Positions 36,605 through 45,575 of a DNA stretch of 64,000 bases are shown here, in pieces. A model generated the notes under the pieces. That model worked only from the letters and a program-made list of their open reading frames with translations. It had not been told where the DNA came from and did not search any database. Each line of letters starts with the position of its first letter. The first letter of the stretch is position 1. The DNA comes from Achromobacter agilis (GTDB taxonomy: Bacteria; Pseudomonadota; Gammaproteobacteria; Burkholderiales; Burkholderiaceae_B): the NCBI RefSeq assembly GCF_900496965.1, contig NZ_UFQB01000001.1, positions 124,001 through 188,000 on the forward strand. The letters are read 5' to 3'. A program made the position numbers and the translations under genes.

Positions 36605-38041
36605 ATGAGCCTCTACGAAACGCTTGCGGCCGAGATCGCCAAGTCGATTCGCGACGGCGTGCTGCGCGCGGGCGACAAGCTCCCCTCTGTGCGCGACGCC
36701 TGCGCGGCGCGGCACGTCAGCCCCTCCACGGTTTTCCAGGCCTACTACCTGCTGGAAGCGCGCGGCCTGATTCGGGCGCAGCCGCGTTCGGGCTATTACG
36801 TCAGCGCGCCCGCCGCCTCCTTGCCCCCCGAACCCGGCGCCTCCAACCCGGACGGTGAATCGACCGAGCTCGCGATCAGCGAGCGCATCTTCGACATCCT
36901 GGGCTCCGTGCGCAACCGCGACGTCAGGCCGCTCGGGTCGGCCTTCCCCTCGCCGCTGCTGTTCCCGCTGCCGCGGCTGGCCCAGGCCATGGCAACGCAC
37001 CTCAAGCGCCAGGATCCGCTGGACACGGTGGAAGACCTGGCGCCGGGCAATCCCGGCCTGCGTCGGCAGATCGCGCTGCGCTACCTGATCGGCGGCATCA
37101 ACGTGCCCGCGGCCGACATCGTCGTCACCAACGGCGCGCTCGAAGCCCTCAACCTCTGCCTGCAAGCCGTCACACAGCCCGGCGACACGGTCCTGGTCGA
37201 AGCGCCCACCTTTTATGGCGCCCTCCAGGCGCTCGAGCGGCAGGGACTGAAGGCGCTGGAAGTACCCACCCATCCGCGCACCGGCGTCGACCTGGACGCG
37301 ATGGAGGCCGCCATCCAGCGCCACGCACCCAAGGCCTGCTGGCTGATGACGCAATTTCAGAATCCGCTGGGCAGCCTGATGCCCGATGACAAGAAGCGGC
37401 AGCTGGTGGAAATGCTGGCGCGCCACGGTACCCCCCTGATCGAAGACGACGTGTACGGCGAGCTGTATTTCGGATCCACGCGGCCCGTGCCCGCCAAGGC
37501 CTACGACACCCAGGGGTTGGTGCTGCATTGCTCGTCGTTCTCGAAATGCCTGGCGCCGGGCTACCGCATCGGCTGGGCCTGCGCCGGCCGCTATACGCAG
37601 CGCGTGCAGCGCCTGAAACTGTCCTCGACGCTATCGGCGTCGGGCCCCGCCCAGGGCGCGATCGCCGAATACCTGGAACAAGGCGGCTACGACCGCCACC
37701 TGCGCCGGCTGCGCGAAACGCTGCAGACACAGCAGGCGCGCATGGCCGATGCGATCGCGCAGGCGTTTCCCGCCGGCACGCGCGTCACCCGGCCACAAGG
37801 CGGGTTCTTCCTGTGGCTGGAACTGCCCCCGGCCGTGGACGCGCTGGTCTTGCACCGGCAGGCGCTGGCGCGCGGCATCAGTGTGGCGCCGGGCCCGATT
37901 TTCTCGGCCAGCGGCCAGTTCGGCAGCGCGCTGCGCCTGAACTACGGACACCCCTGGGACGCCGGCGCCCAGGATGCGGTACACGCGCTGGGCAAGCTGG
38001 CGCGCGAGGCCTGCCGCAGGCCTGCGGACCGTCAAACCTAA
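36605..38041 (+). CDS. MocR/PdxR-type GntR regulator with aminotransferase domain
   Basis: A 478-residue fusion. Residues 1-75 are a GntR winged helix (LAAEIAKSIRDGVLRAGDKLPSVRDACAARHVSPSTVFQAY, split at residues 7-50). Residues 110-478 are a fold-I aminotransferase-like domain. The PLP lysine lies in SSFSKCLAPGYRIGW near residue 312. MocR proteins sense PLP or amino compounds, and the target is usually next door. Here the neighbour is a convergent cytochrome c pair, whose stop codon overlaps this one by three bases. ATG 36605 is used; GTG 36587 is possible. Confidence 0.9.
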   Translation: MSLYETLAAEIAKSIRDGVLRAGDKLPSVRDACAARHVSPSTVFQAYYLLEARGLIRAQPRSGYYVSAPAASLPPEPGASNPDGESTELAISERIFDILGSVRNRDVRPLGSAFPSPLLFPLPRLAQAMATHLKRQDPLDTVEDLAPGNPGLRRQIALRYLIGGINVPAADIVVTNGALEALNLCLQAVTQPGDTVLVEAPTFYGALQALERQGLKALEVPTHPRTGVDLDAMEAAIQRHAPKACWLMTQFQNPLGSLMPDDKKRQLVEMLARHGTPLIEDDVYGELYFGSTRPVPAKAYDTQGLVLHCSSFSKCLAPGYRIGWACAGRYTQRVQRLKLSSTLSASGPAQGAIAEYLEQGGYDRHLRRLRETLQTQQARMADAIAQAFPAGTRVTRPQGGFFLWLELPPAVDALVLHRQALARGISVAPGPIFSASGQFGSALRLNYGHPWDAGAQDAVHALGKLAREACRRPADRQT

Positions 38042-39321
38042 TTCCGCGTCGATGCGGCGCGCGCCCGCTTGACTTCCAGCGGCGTCACACCGCCCGCTTC
38101 GTTGCCCCAGCTATTGCGGATGTAGGACACGAGCATGGCGATATCGCTATCGTTGAGAATCTGCCCGAACGGCGGCATGCCATGCGGCCGGGGATTCGCG
38201 GCGGTGGCGGGCGCGTAGCCGCCGTCGAGCACCATGCGGATGGCATTGACGGGCGACGGCGCCGTCACGGTGGGATTGCCGGCCAGCGCGGGCCAGGCCA
38301 TGCCGCTGCCCTCGCCCGCAGGCTGGTGGCATTGCGCGCATTGCTGGAGGTAGATCTTGCCTCCCAATTCCACCGCCGCCGGCGAGACGGGCGCCTTGGG
38401 CGGATCCCCGGCGGGCGGCGTCGCGGGCAGGGATTTGAGGTAAACGCCGATGGCCAGCGCATCGCCGTCGCTCAGGTGCTGCGTACTGCCCAGCACCACC
38501 TCGGCCATCGGCCCGCTGACGCTGGAATGCCCGGACATGCCCGTCTTGAGCAGCGCGGCAATATCCTCGGCCGACCAGCGCCCCATGCCGGTCTGCATAT
38601 CGTTGGTGAGCGGCGGCGCGTACCAGTCCAGCACCGGGATCTCGCCGCCACCCATGGCCTGGTCCGAGCGCAGCGCCCCTAGGCGGTTGCGCGGCGTATG
38701 GCATGCGGCGCAATGCCCCAGCCCTTCGACGAGATAGCGGCCGCGGTTCCATTGCACCGATTGGCCCGCATCGTCCTCCAGGACGCCCGGCTTGAAATAC
38801 AGTGCCCGCCAGGCGGCGAGCAGGGCGCGCTGGTCGTACGGAAATTCGAGCTCGGGCGGCCGGTTGGGCTGGCTGACGGGCGGCACCGTGCGCAGGTAGG
38901 CGAACAGCGCGTCGGCATCCGCGCGAGTGACGCGGGTGTATTCCGTGTAGGGGAACGCGGGATAGAGCAAGGTGCCGTCCCGCGACTTGCCGTTGTGCAG
39001 CGCCTGCCAGAAATCATCCGCCGTCCAGGCGCCGATGCCGGTCTTTTCGTCGGGTGTGATGTTCGGGCCGTACACGGTGCCGAACGGCGTGGGGATGGGC
39101 GTGCCGCCAGCCAGCGCCTTGCCGCCGCGGCTCGTGTGGCAGGCCATGCAATTGCCCGCGAGCGCCAGATAGCGTCCGCGCTCGACCAGGGTCGAGGCGT
39201 CGGCCGCGGCGGCGGCCGGACCGGTGCTGGAGTCGTCGCGCGTGCCCGCCCAATAGAGGCCGCCCACCACCACGACAAGCGCCAGCAACAGGACCAACAG
39301 GACTTTCTTCATGAGTTTCAT
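38038..39321 (-). CDS. Membrane-anchored tri-haem cytochrome c
   Basis: A 427-residue cytochrome c with an N-terminal hydrophobic anchor (VLLVLLLALVVVVGGLYWAG, residues 7-26). It has three CXXCH haem sites: CMACH (58-62), CAACH near 204 and CAQCH near 327. The layout matches cytochrome subunits of membrane alcohol and gluconate dehydrogenases. No dehydrogenase gene is adjacent, so its electron donor is unknown. It follows the di-haem cytochrome gene by 12 bases and is co-transcribed with it. Confidence 0.92.
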   Translation of the reverse strand: MKLMKKVLLVLLLALVVVVGGLYWAGTRDDSSTGPAAAAADASTLVERGRYLALAGNCMACHTSRGGKALAGGTPIPTPFGTVYGPNITPDEKTGIGAWTADDFWQALHNGKSRDGTLLYPAFPYTEYTRVTRADADALFAYLRTVPPVSQPNRPPELEFPYDQRALLAAWRALYFKPGVLEDDAGQSVQWNRGRYLVEGLGHCAACHTPRNRLGALRSDQAMGGGEIPVLDWYAPPLTNDMQTGMGRWSAEDIAALLKTGMSGHSSVSGPMAEVVLGSTQHLSDGDALAIGVYLKSLPATPPAGDPPKAPVSPAAVELGGKIYLQQCAQCHQPAGEGSGMAWPALAGNPTVTAPSPVNAIRMVLDGGYAPATAANPRPHGMPPFGQILNDSDIAMLVSYIRNSWGNEAGGVTPLEVKRARAASTRN

Positions 39322-39333
39322 CTGCTCGCCCGC

Positions 39334-40092
39334 CTACCGTTGCGCCTGGCTGCCGCATTCCGCGGGCAGGCGCAGCGCGCCTGCCGGTTCGGGCGCATAG
39401 GGTTCGACGACGGGCCGCGACGACAGCCACGCAGCCAGCGCGCCGATGTCGGCGGGGGTAAGCTTGTTGGCAATATCGGCCATGCAGTCCGGCTCCGCCG
39501 CGCGGCGCAGGCCGTTCTTCCAGCTGCCGATCTGCGAACCGATGTAGTCGCGCGGCAGGCCAAGCAGGCCGGGAATCGCGGGCAGCACGCCGCCCAGGGC
39601 GGCGCCGTGACAGGACGCACAGGCGGGCAGGCCACGCGCCGCGTCGCCGTCCATCGCCAGCTTGCGGCCGGCCTCCAGCGTGGCGGCGGACACATCGGCG
39701 CGCGCCGGCGCCGGATAGGGCACGTGCTGTTCGGAGAAGTACGCCGCCATTTCGCGCAGGTAGTCATCGGGCAGGCCGACCAGCAAATGGCTCATGGGCC
39801 GGTACTGCCGCCGGTCATCGCGGAAGTTGAGCAGCTGGTGGTACAGGTATTCCTGGGGCTTGCCGGCCAGGCGCGGATAGTAGCCATCGGTGCCGGCCCG
39901 GCCCTGCGCGCCATGGCAGGCAGTACAGGCCGCCACGCGGGCCGCCATGGTGTCCGGGCGCAAAGGCACCAGGGAAGCGTCCTGGGCCTGCGCGGGCGTT
40001 GCCGAAAAAACGACGGCAGCGGCGGCCAGCAGGGCCGAAATTGCCCCAAACCGCGGCAGTGAAACACTACGAAAGGAAATGAAGGCTAACAT
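39334..40092 (-). CDS. Di-haem periplasmic cytochrome c4-like protein
   Basis: A 252-residue protein. The signal-like segment FGAISALLAAAAVVFSATPAQAQ ends near residue 37 and two haem sites follow: CTACHG (56-60) and CASCHG near 157. It is organised like cytochrome c4 (two c-type domains) and would shuttle electrons in the periplasm. It is the first gene of a two-gene unit with the tri-haem cytochrome, and the pair separates hprK from rapZ. The start used is ATG 40092. A later in-frame start would shorten the pre-sequence. Confidence 0.88.
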   Translation of the reverse strand: MLAFISFRSVSLPRFGAISALLAAAAVVFSATPAQAQDASLVPLRPDTMAARVAACTACHGAQGRAGTDGYYPRLAGKPQEYLYHQLLNFRDDRRQYRPMSHLLVGLPDDYLREMAAYFSEQHVPYPAPARADVSAATLEAGRKLAMDGDAARGLPACASCHGAALGGVLPAIPGLLGLPRDYIGSQIGSWKNGLRRAAEPDCMADIANKLTPADIGALAAWLSSRPVVEPYAPEPAGALRLPAECGSQAQR

Positions 40093-40270
40093 CTAGGTCG
40101 AATTCCTATCCCCCGAAACGCATGACGGCGGGGCGCGTATGTGAATCTATCTCGTATCCGGCGCCAAGCTTACGCCAAGGCAGCCAAAAAGGTACAGGCG
40201 CAGATTTCGAGTTTACGGCCATATCAGATGCCATCCCGCCGGCATCGTCCTGGAAAAGCGTGCCACAATC

Positions 40271-41149
40271 ATGTCCATGTTGAAAGTCGTCCTAGTCACC
40301 GGCATCTCTGGCTCCGGCAAGTCCGTCGCCCTGCGCATGCTCGAGGACGCCAGCTATACCTGTGTCGACAATCTGCCCGTACGGTTCCTGACCGAATTCA
40401 TTGCCAACGCCCGGGACGAAGGCCTGGAGCGGGTTGCCGTCGCGATCGACGTCCGCTCGCCCGGCGAACTGGCCGAGCTGCCGGACGTGGTGACCGCGCT
40501 GCGCGCCATGGGCACCAGCCTGCGCGTGGTCTTCCTGGACGCCAGCACCGCAACGCTGGTGCAGCGCTACTCCGAATCCCGCCGCCGCCATCCGCTGACC
40601 GACCGCCTGCAGCGCGGCGGCACCGCGCCATCCCTGACCGACTGCATCGCGCTGGAGCGCGAACTGCTGGCGCCGCTGCGCGAGCAGGAACACGTCATCG
40701 ATACCTCGGACCTGACGCCGGGGCAGTTGCGCGCCTGGATCCGCGATCTGATCCAGGCGGACCGCGCGCCGCTGGTCCTCACGTTCGAATCCTTCGCCTA
40801 CAAGCGCGGCGTACCGCGCGACGCCGACCTGGTGTTCGACGTGCGCTGCCTGCCCAATCCCTATTACGATCGCAACCTGCGGCCCCTGACCGGGCGCGAC
40901 GAGCCCGTGGCCGCCTGGCTGGCGGGCTTCGAGCAAGTGGGGCTGATGATCGACGACATCGCCGGTTTCCTGAACCGGTGGCTGCCCCGATACACACAAG
41001 ACACCCGCAACTACCTGACCGTCGCCATCGGCTGTACCGGCGGCCAGCACCGGTCGGTGTACGTGGTCGAGCAACTGGCGCTGCGCTTCGCCGACCACGA
41101 CCCGCTGCTGGTGCGCCACCGCACCCAACTGCCTGACGAATCCGCATGA
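40271..41149 (+). CDS. rapZ: RNase adapter / nucleotide-binding protein RapZ
   Basis: A 292-residue RapZ. The P-loop GISGSGKS is at residues 11-18 and RGVPRDADLVFDVRCLPNPYY starts the C-terminal domain. GCTGGQHRSVYVVEQLA is the strongest signature. In E. coli RapZ guides RNase E to GlmZ and binds GlcN6P. In other bacteria it is known as YvcJ. The first two codons are ATG TCC ATG, so the start could be 40271 or 40277. It overlaps rlpA by four bases. Confidence 0.94.
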   Translation: MSMLKVVLVTGISGSGKSVALRMLEDASYTCVDNLPVRFLTEFIANARDEGLERVAVAIDVRSPGELAELPDVVTALRAMGTSLRVVFLDASTATLVQRYSESRRRHPLTDRLQRGGTAPSLTDCIALERELLAPLREQEHVIDTSDLTPGQLRAWIRDLIQADRAPLVLTFESFAYKRGVPRDADLVFDVRCLPNPYYDRNLRPLTGRDEPVAAWLAGFEQVGLMIDDIAGFLNRWLPRYTQDTRNYLTVAIGCTGGQHRSVYVVEQLALRFADHDPLLVRHRTQLPDESA

Positions 41150-42075
41150 CCCTGTCCCGCCCGCTCCACCTGATCCTGATGCTGTTGCTGGCCATTGCCG
41201 TGGCCGGCTGTTCTTCCACCGGCGGGCGCAAAAAGGGCGGCGGCTACTACAAGGATGACGGGCCGGACGCGAATCCGCCCTCGAACCTGGATCAGGTGCC
41301 CGACGCGGTGCCCAGGGTGGAGCCCTACGCCAGCGGCGCGAACCGGCCCTACGTCGTGTTCGGCCAGCGCTACGTGCCCGACACCAGCGGCCAGCCCTAC
41401 AAGAAGCGCGGCATCGCCTCCTGGTACGGCAAGAAGTTCCACGGCAATTCCACGTCCATCGGCGAGTCCTACGACATGTACGCCATGACGGCCGCCCACA
41501 CCACGCTCCCGCTGCCCAGCTACGCCCGGGTCACCAGCCTGGTCAACGGCAAGACCGTCGTCGTGCGCGTGAACGACCGCGGCCCCTTCCACAGCGATCG
41601 CATCATGGACCTGTCCTATGTTGCGGCGCACAAGCTCGGCATCATCGGGCCGGGCAGCGGCCAGGTGATCGTGGAGGCCATTCCGCCCGACGAGATCCGG
41701 CGCCTGGCCTCTCAGGGCGCGCCGGCCGCCGCGCCGCCCGAGCCCGCGTCGGCCTTGGGATCCACGCCGGTGCTCGCCCCGGTTGCCGCCGCGCCCATCG
41801 CGCTCACGGCCGAGCCCCTGCCGGCGGCCGCGGGCGGCCTCGGCAACATCTACCTGCAAGTGGGCGCGTTCAGCCAGCCGGCCAACGCGCAATCGCTGGT
41901 CAGCCGGATCAATACCCAGTTGGGCCCGGACGGCGCGCCGCCCGCCTCGATGGAACAGTCCAACAACCTGTACCGGGTCAAGATCGGCCCCTACCCCGAC
42001 CGGCAAAGCGCGTTGAACGCCGTGCCGCTGGTGTCGGAGCGCATCGGCATCCTGCCCAGCATCGCCGCGCAATAA
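41146..42075 (+). CDS. rlpA: RlpA-family septal-ring lytic transglycosylase
   Basis: A 309-residue lipoprotein with lipobox LAIAVAGC (Cys22). The double-psi beta-barrel (about 85-175) has GIASWYGKKFHGNSTSIGESYDMYAMTAAHTTLP pieces and the VRVNDRGPF motif with catalytic Asp. A low-complexity Pro/Ala linker follows. A C-terminal SPOR domain (about 228-305) binds denuded septal peptidoglycan. It cleaves naked glycan strands during cell division. Its start overlaps the rapZ stop (ATGA). Confidence 0.93.
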   Translation: MTLSRPLHLILMLLLAIAVAGCSSTGGRKKGGGYYKDDGPDANPPSNLDQVPDAVPRVEPYASGANRPYVVFGQRYVPDTSGQPYKKRGIASWYGKKFHGNSTSIGESYDMYAMTAAHTTLPLPSYARVTSLVNGKTVVVRVNDRGPFHSDRIMDLSYVAAHKLGIIGPGSGQVIVEAIPPDEIRRLASQGAPAAAPPEPASALGSTPVLAPVAAAPIALTAEPLPAAAGGLGNIYLQVGAFSQPANAQSLVSRINTQLGPDGAPPASMEQSNNLYRVKIGPYPDRQSALNAVPLVSERIGILPSIAAQ

Positions 42076-42087
42076 GGAATCCCCAAG

Positions 42088-42672
42088 CTACCAGGGCAGC
42101 TCCGCCTGCCCGTCGCAGACGCGCCGCGCGCGCGGGTTCCGGCTCCGGTAGAGATTGCCCTCGTGCGCCAGCAGCGCCTGCTTGCGCGGCAGCCCGCCGC
42201 CAAAGCCGGTCAAGGCGGTGTCGGCGCCGATCACGCGGTGGCACGGGATGATGATGCTGATCGGGTTGCGCCCGACCGCTCCGCCGACCGCCTGCGCCCC
42301 CTTGGGCCGGCCCACCGTACGGGCCAGTTCGCCATAGCTGGCCAGCACGCCGAACGCCAGGTCGCACAGCGCGTGCCAGACCTGGTGCTGGAACGCCGTG
42401 CCGACGGGATCCAGCGGCACGTCGAACGTGCGGCGCCGGCCGGCGAACCACTCGTCCAGTTCGTGGCGCGCCTGCTCCAGGATGGCATCGGATTCCGAGA
42501 GGATCCAACCTTCCGCCGACGGCAGCAGGGCCTGGTCGGTGAACCAGGCGCCCCGCAGCCCCTTGGGGCTGGCGACCAGACGCATGTCTCCCAGCGGCGT
42601 GGGCATGTCGCGGTAGGTGAGCCGTTCATTGGGATCGGCGGGCTTGTTGGACACGACAGTTGCGTACGTCAT
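42088..42672 (-). CDS. ogt: Methylated-DNA--protein-cysteine methyltransferase
   Basis: A 194-residue O6-methylguanine repair protein. The acceptor is Cys144 in IIPCHRVIGA, preceded by the recognition helix YGELARTVGRPKGAQAVGGAVGRNP. The N-terminal 80 residues are a divergent regulatory-like fold without an Ada zinc site. It takes the methyl group irreversibly. It starts 3 bases after the rsmI stop on the same strand, so the two form an operon, and its end nearly meets rlpA. Confidence 0.93.
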   Translation of the reverse strand: MTYATVVSNKPADPNERLTYRDMPTPLGDMRLVASPKGLRGAWFTDQALLPSAEGWILSESDAILEQARHELDEWFAGRRRTFDVPLDPVGTAFQHQVWHALCDLAFGVLASYGELARTVGRPKGAQAVGGAVGRNPISIIIPCHRVIGADTALTGFGGGLPRKQALLAHEGNLYRSRNPRARRVCDGQAELPW

Positions 42673-42675
42673 GGC

Positions 42676-43611
42676 TTATTCCGACGATTTCTTGCGGGCC
42701 AGCGCCCGGTTGTACAGGACGTCCCGCGGCAAACCCGAGACCTTGGCCGCGACGCGGGCGGCGTCGCGCAGCGACAGCGACTCCAGCAAGGCGTCCAGCA
42801 GCGCGTCCGTGCTCGGGTCGGCATCCTCCTGCGCGGGTTCGTCTTCCCGGGCATGCGCGATCAACACGAATTCGCCCTGCTCGCGATGGCTGTCCGCCGC
42901 CAGCCAGGCGGCGCCCTCGCCCATCGGGAAGGTGGCGATTTCCTCGAAGCGTTTGGTCAGCTCGCGCGCCACGGTCAGCCGGCGGTCGGGTCCGCAGACT
43001 TCCAGCAAATCGGCCAGGGTGGCGGCGAGCCGATGCGGCGATTCGAACATCACCACCGGCGCGGGCAGGGCGCACCAGGTGCGCAGCCAGCGCTGGCGGG
43101 CGGCCGCCTTGGGCGGCGCGAAACCCGCGAACGCATACGCCGGGTTTTCGTCCGTAGTGACACCGCTACCCATCAGCGCGGCGATCACGGCGCTGGGGCC
43201 GGGCACCGGCACGACCTTGAAACCCGCCTCGCGCACGGCGCGCACAATGCGCGCGCCCGGATCGCTGACGGCGGGCGCCCCCGCGTCGGACACCAGGGCC
43301 ACGCGCTGGCCCTGCTCCAGCCGGGCGCAAATGGCCTGGGCCGCGGCAGCCTCGTTGTGGCGGTGGGCGGCCATCAGCGGCGTGCCCACGCCCCAGGCGT
43401 CCAGCAGCGTGCGGCTTGCCCGCGTGTCTTCGGCAGCGATCACGTCGGCCCGCTGCAAGGCATGCCAGGCGCGCAGCCCCAGGTCGCCCAGATTGCCGAT
43501 CGGCGTGGCCACGACGTACAGCGTCGAGGCGGGCCAATGCTGCTCGGCAACGCGTTCGGCAACGCGGGACCAGGCGTCTCCGGCGGGCGGGGGTGAGACA
43601 TTTTGATTCAT
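42676..43611 (-). CDS. rsmI: 16S rRNA 2'-O-methyltransferase RsmI
   Basis: A 311-residue SAM-dependent tetrapyrrole-methylase-fold enzyme that methylates C1402 of 16S rRNA. Motifs are LYVVATPIGNLGDLGLRA near 33-50, EDTRASRTLL near 66, SDAGAPAVSDPGA and the C-terminal SHREQGEFV region. About 20 residues precede the usual start. It is divergent from yraN, and only 42 bases lie between the starts, so the promoters overlap. Confidence 0.94.
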   Translation of the reverse strand: MNQNVSPPPAGDAWSRVAERVAEQHWPASTLYVVATPIGNLGDLGLRAWHALQRADVIAAEDTRASRTLLDAWGVGTPLMAAHRHNEAAAAQAICARLEQGQRVALVSDAGAPAVSDPGARIVRAVREAGFKVVPVPGPSAVIAALMGSGVTTDENPAYAFAGFAPPKAAARQRWLRTWCALPAPVVMFESPHRLAATLADLLEVCGPDRRLTVARELTKRFEEIATFPMGEGAAWLAADSHREQGEFVLIAHAREDEPAQEDADPSTDALLDALLESLSLRDAARVAAKVSGLPRDVLYNRALARKKSSE

Positions 43612-43619
43612 TGCAGCCT

Positions 43620-43643
43620 ACTGACACGGAAAACCATGTCAGT
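43620..43643. promoter_or_regulatory. Inverted repeat in the rsmI/yraN divergent promoter
   Basis: ACTGACA (43620-43626) and TGTCAGT (43637-43643) form a 7-bp inverted repeat around a 10-base spacer. It fills the short gap between the two start codons. It could bind a regulator, or it could be chance. Confidence 0.35.
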
Positions 43644-43653
43644 GTAGCCGCCA

Positions 43654-44163
43654 ATGCCCGCCGACTCCGGAGCCCCCATGATGGATGAGACCTTGCGCCT
43701 GGCCTGCGAACTGGCCTTGGCCGCCCGCCGCCGCGCCGGCAAACGCCGGCGGCGCGCGGAGCGGCGTCCGCCCCCGGCGGCCCCGCAACCCCCGCGGCGC
43801 TCGCCCACCCAACGCACAGGCGACCGCCACGAAGCGGCCGCGCTGCGCCTGCTGCGGGCACAGGGCCTGGCGCTGCTGGCGCGCAACCTGCGGACCCGCG
43901 CTGGCGAGATCGATCTGGCCATGCGCGACGGCGATATCCTGGTGTTCGTCGAGGTCCGCTCGCGCGGCTGCGCCCGCTATGGCGGCGCGGCGGCCAGCAT
44001 CGGCCTGGAAAAGCAGGCCCGGCTGGCCCGCGCCGCGGCGCATTGGCTGCCCGAACTGGCCCACCGGCACTGGCAAGGAAAGCCGCCGGCCGCCCGCTTC
44101 GACGCGGTCGTCTTCGAGGCCGGCCAGCCTCAGTGGCTGCGCGGGGCGTTCTGGCTCGCCTGA
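43654..44163 (+). CDS. YraN-family (UPF0102) nuclease-like protein
   Basis: A 169-residue protein. The YraN core starts near residue 52 ([26 protein letters not shown]) and has [22 protein letters not shown], the acidic signature of a Holliday-junction-resolvase-like fold. The first 50 residues are Arg/Pro-rich and may be overcalled. ATG 43678 is an alternative start. The function is not established. The yraN-diaA-dolP order here matches the E. coli locus, where rsmI is also next door. Confidence 0.88.
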   Translation: MPADSGAPMMDETLRLACELALAARRRAGKRRRRAERRPPPAAPQPPRRSPTQRTGDRHEAAALRLLRAQGLALLARNLRTRAGEIDLAMRDGDILVFVEVRSRGCARYGGAAASIGLEKQARLARAAAHWLPELAHRHWQGKPPAARFDAVVFEAGQPQWLRGAFWLA

Positions 44164-44247
44164 CCGCTGTTGCGCCGGTAACGCGCCGCCCGAAGGTCGT
44201 TACGCCTGGACAGAACAGGGTTACGGCACCGTGAGATAATCGCGGCC

Positions 44248-44841
44248 ATGGACATGACCTCTCGGATGACGTCGCACTTTCGCGACGCCATGGCTGCGTA
44301 CGAACAAAGCATGAACGTGCTGGCCGAGCCGCTGGCAATAGCGGTGGACGTGCTATTCGGCGCCCTGGCGAACAACGGCAAGATTCTGGCTTGCGGCAAT
44401 GGCGGCTCGGCCGCCGACGCGCAACATTTCATCGCCGAACTGGTGGGCCGCTTCGAGCGCGAACGCCTGCCCCTGGCTGGCATCGCGCTCAATACCGATA
44501 CCTCCATCCTCACCGCCGTCGGCAACGACTATGGCTTCGACGAGGTCTTCGAGCGCCAGGTCAATGCCTTCGGCCAGGCCGGCGATGTGCTGGTGGCGAT
44601 CTCCACCAGCGGAAATTCCCCCAATGTGGTGCGCGCCATGGAAGCCGCCAGCGCCCGCGAAATGCACGTGCTTGCCCTGACAGGCAAGGGCGGCGGCGTC
44701 ATGGGGGAACTCATTACGCCCATGGACGTCCATCTATGTGTTCCCAGCGATCGCACGATGCGCATCCAGGAAGTCCATATTCTGCTACTGCACGCGCTGT
44801 GCGACGGCATTGACGCTCTTCTGCTTGGAGACACCGAATGA
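44248..44841 (+). CDS. diaA: DiaA/GmhA-family SIS-domain protein
   Basis: A 197-residue SIS domain protein. ILACGNGGSAADAQHFIAELVGR near 47-70 and VAISTSGNSPNVVRAME near 115-132 form the sugar-phosphate pocket. Its place between yraN and dolP matches E. coli diaA, a tetramer that binds DnaA and times replication. By sequence alone it could be called phosphoheptose isomerase; the context decides. The stop overlaps dolP by four bases. Confidence 0.88.
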   Translation: MDMTSRMTSHFRDAMAAYEQSMNVLAEPLAIAVDVLFGALANNGKILACGNGGSAADAQHFIAELVGRFERERLPLAGIALNTDTSILTAVGNDYGFDEVFERQVNAFGQAGDVLVAISTSGNSPNVVRAMEAASAREMHVLALTGKGGGVMGELITPMDVHLCVPSDRTMRIQEVHILLLHALCDGIDALLLGDTE

Positions 44842-45575
44842 TTTCTGACGTCCGAACCGCTACCCGTCCGTTGATGCTTGCCGCCGCCTTGTCCACCGCC
44901 GCGCTGTCGCTGTCGGCCTGCGCGCCGCTGATCGTGGGCGGCGCCGCCGCCACCACGGCGGTCGTCGTGACGGACCGCCGCACCTCCGGCATCCAGCTCG
45001 AGGACCAGAACATGGCGTTCAAGGCTCAGAGCCAGATCTCGCAGAAGCTGGGCGAAACCGCCCGCGTCAACGCCATGGCCTATGGCGGCCACCTGCTGCT
45101 GACCGGCGACGTCCCCACCGAAGAAGCCAAGAGCCAGGCGACGGCAATCGCCCAGGGCGTGGAAAGCGTCAAACAGGTCACCAACCAGCTAACAGTGGGC
45201 CCCATCGCCTCGTTCGGCGTGCGCTCCAACGACACCTGGCTGACCTCCAAGGTCAAGACCGCCCTGCTCAACACCAAGTACGTGCCTTCGGGCACCATCG
45301 CGGTAACCACCGACCACAGCGTCGTCTATCTCATGGGCAAGGTGACGCAGGCCGAAGGCGACTATGCCGCCAATGCCGCCGCCGACGTGGGAGGCGTGGC
45401 CAAGGTGGTTAAACTGTTCGAAACCATCAGCCGCGAAGAAGCGATCCGGCTGTCGAACAGCGGTTCCCAATCCAAAACCACGGAAAGCAAAGCGCCCATC
45501 GAAAGCGGCACCGGCGCGGCCAGCGACAACGCTGGCGCTGCGGGTGGCGGCGTAGAGGTCATGCCCATCAAATGA
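44838..45575 (+). CDS. dolP: BON-domain outer-membrane lipoprotein DolP (YraP)
   Basis: A 245-residue lipoprotein with lipobox ALSLSAC (Cys28). Two BON domains follow: about 59-125 (LTGDVPTEEAKSQATAIAQGVESV) and 130-200 (DTWLTSKVKTALLNTK, then VYLMGKVTQAE). A Ser/Gly-rich tail of about 40 residues is longer than in E. coli. DolP binds anionic lipid and supports BAM and outer-membrane integrity. ATGA overlaps link it to diaA upstream and to the thioredoxin-like gene downstream. Confidence 0.92.
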   Translation: MISDVRTATRPLMLAAALSTAALSLSACAPLIVGGAAATTAVVVTDRRTSGIQLEDQNMAFKAQSQISQKLGETARVNAMAYGGHLLLTGDVPTEEAKSQATAIAQGVESVKQVTNQLTVGPIASFGVRSNDTWLTSKVKTALLNTKYVPSGTIAVTTDHSVVYLMGKVTQAEGDYAANAAADVGGVAKVVKLFETISREEAIRLSNSGSQSKTTESKAPIESGTGAASDNAGAAGGGVEVMPIK

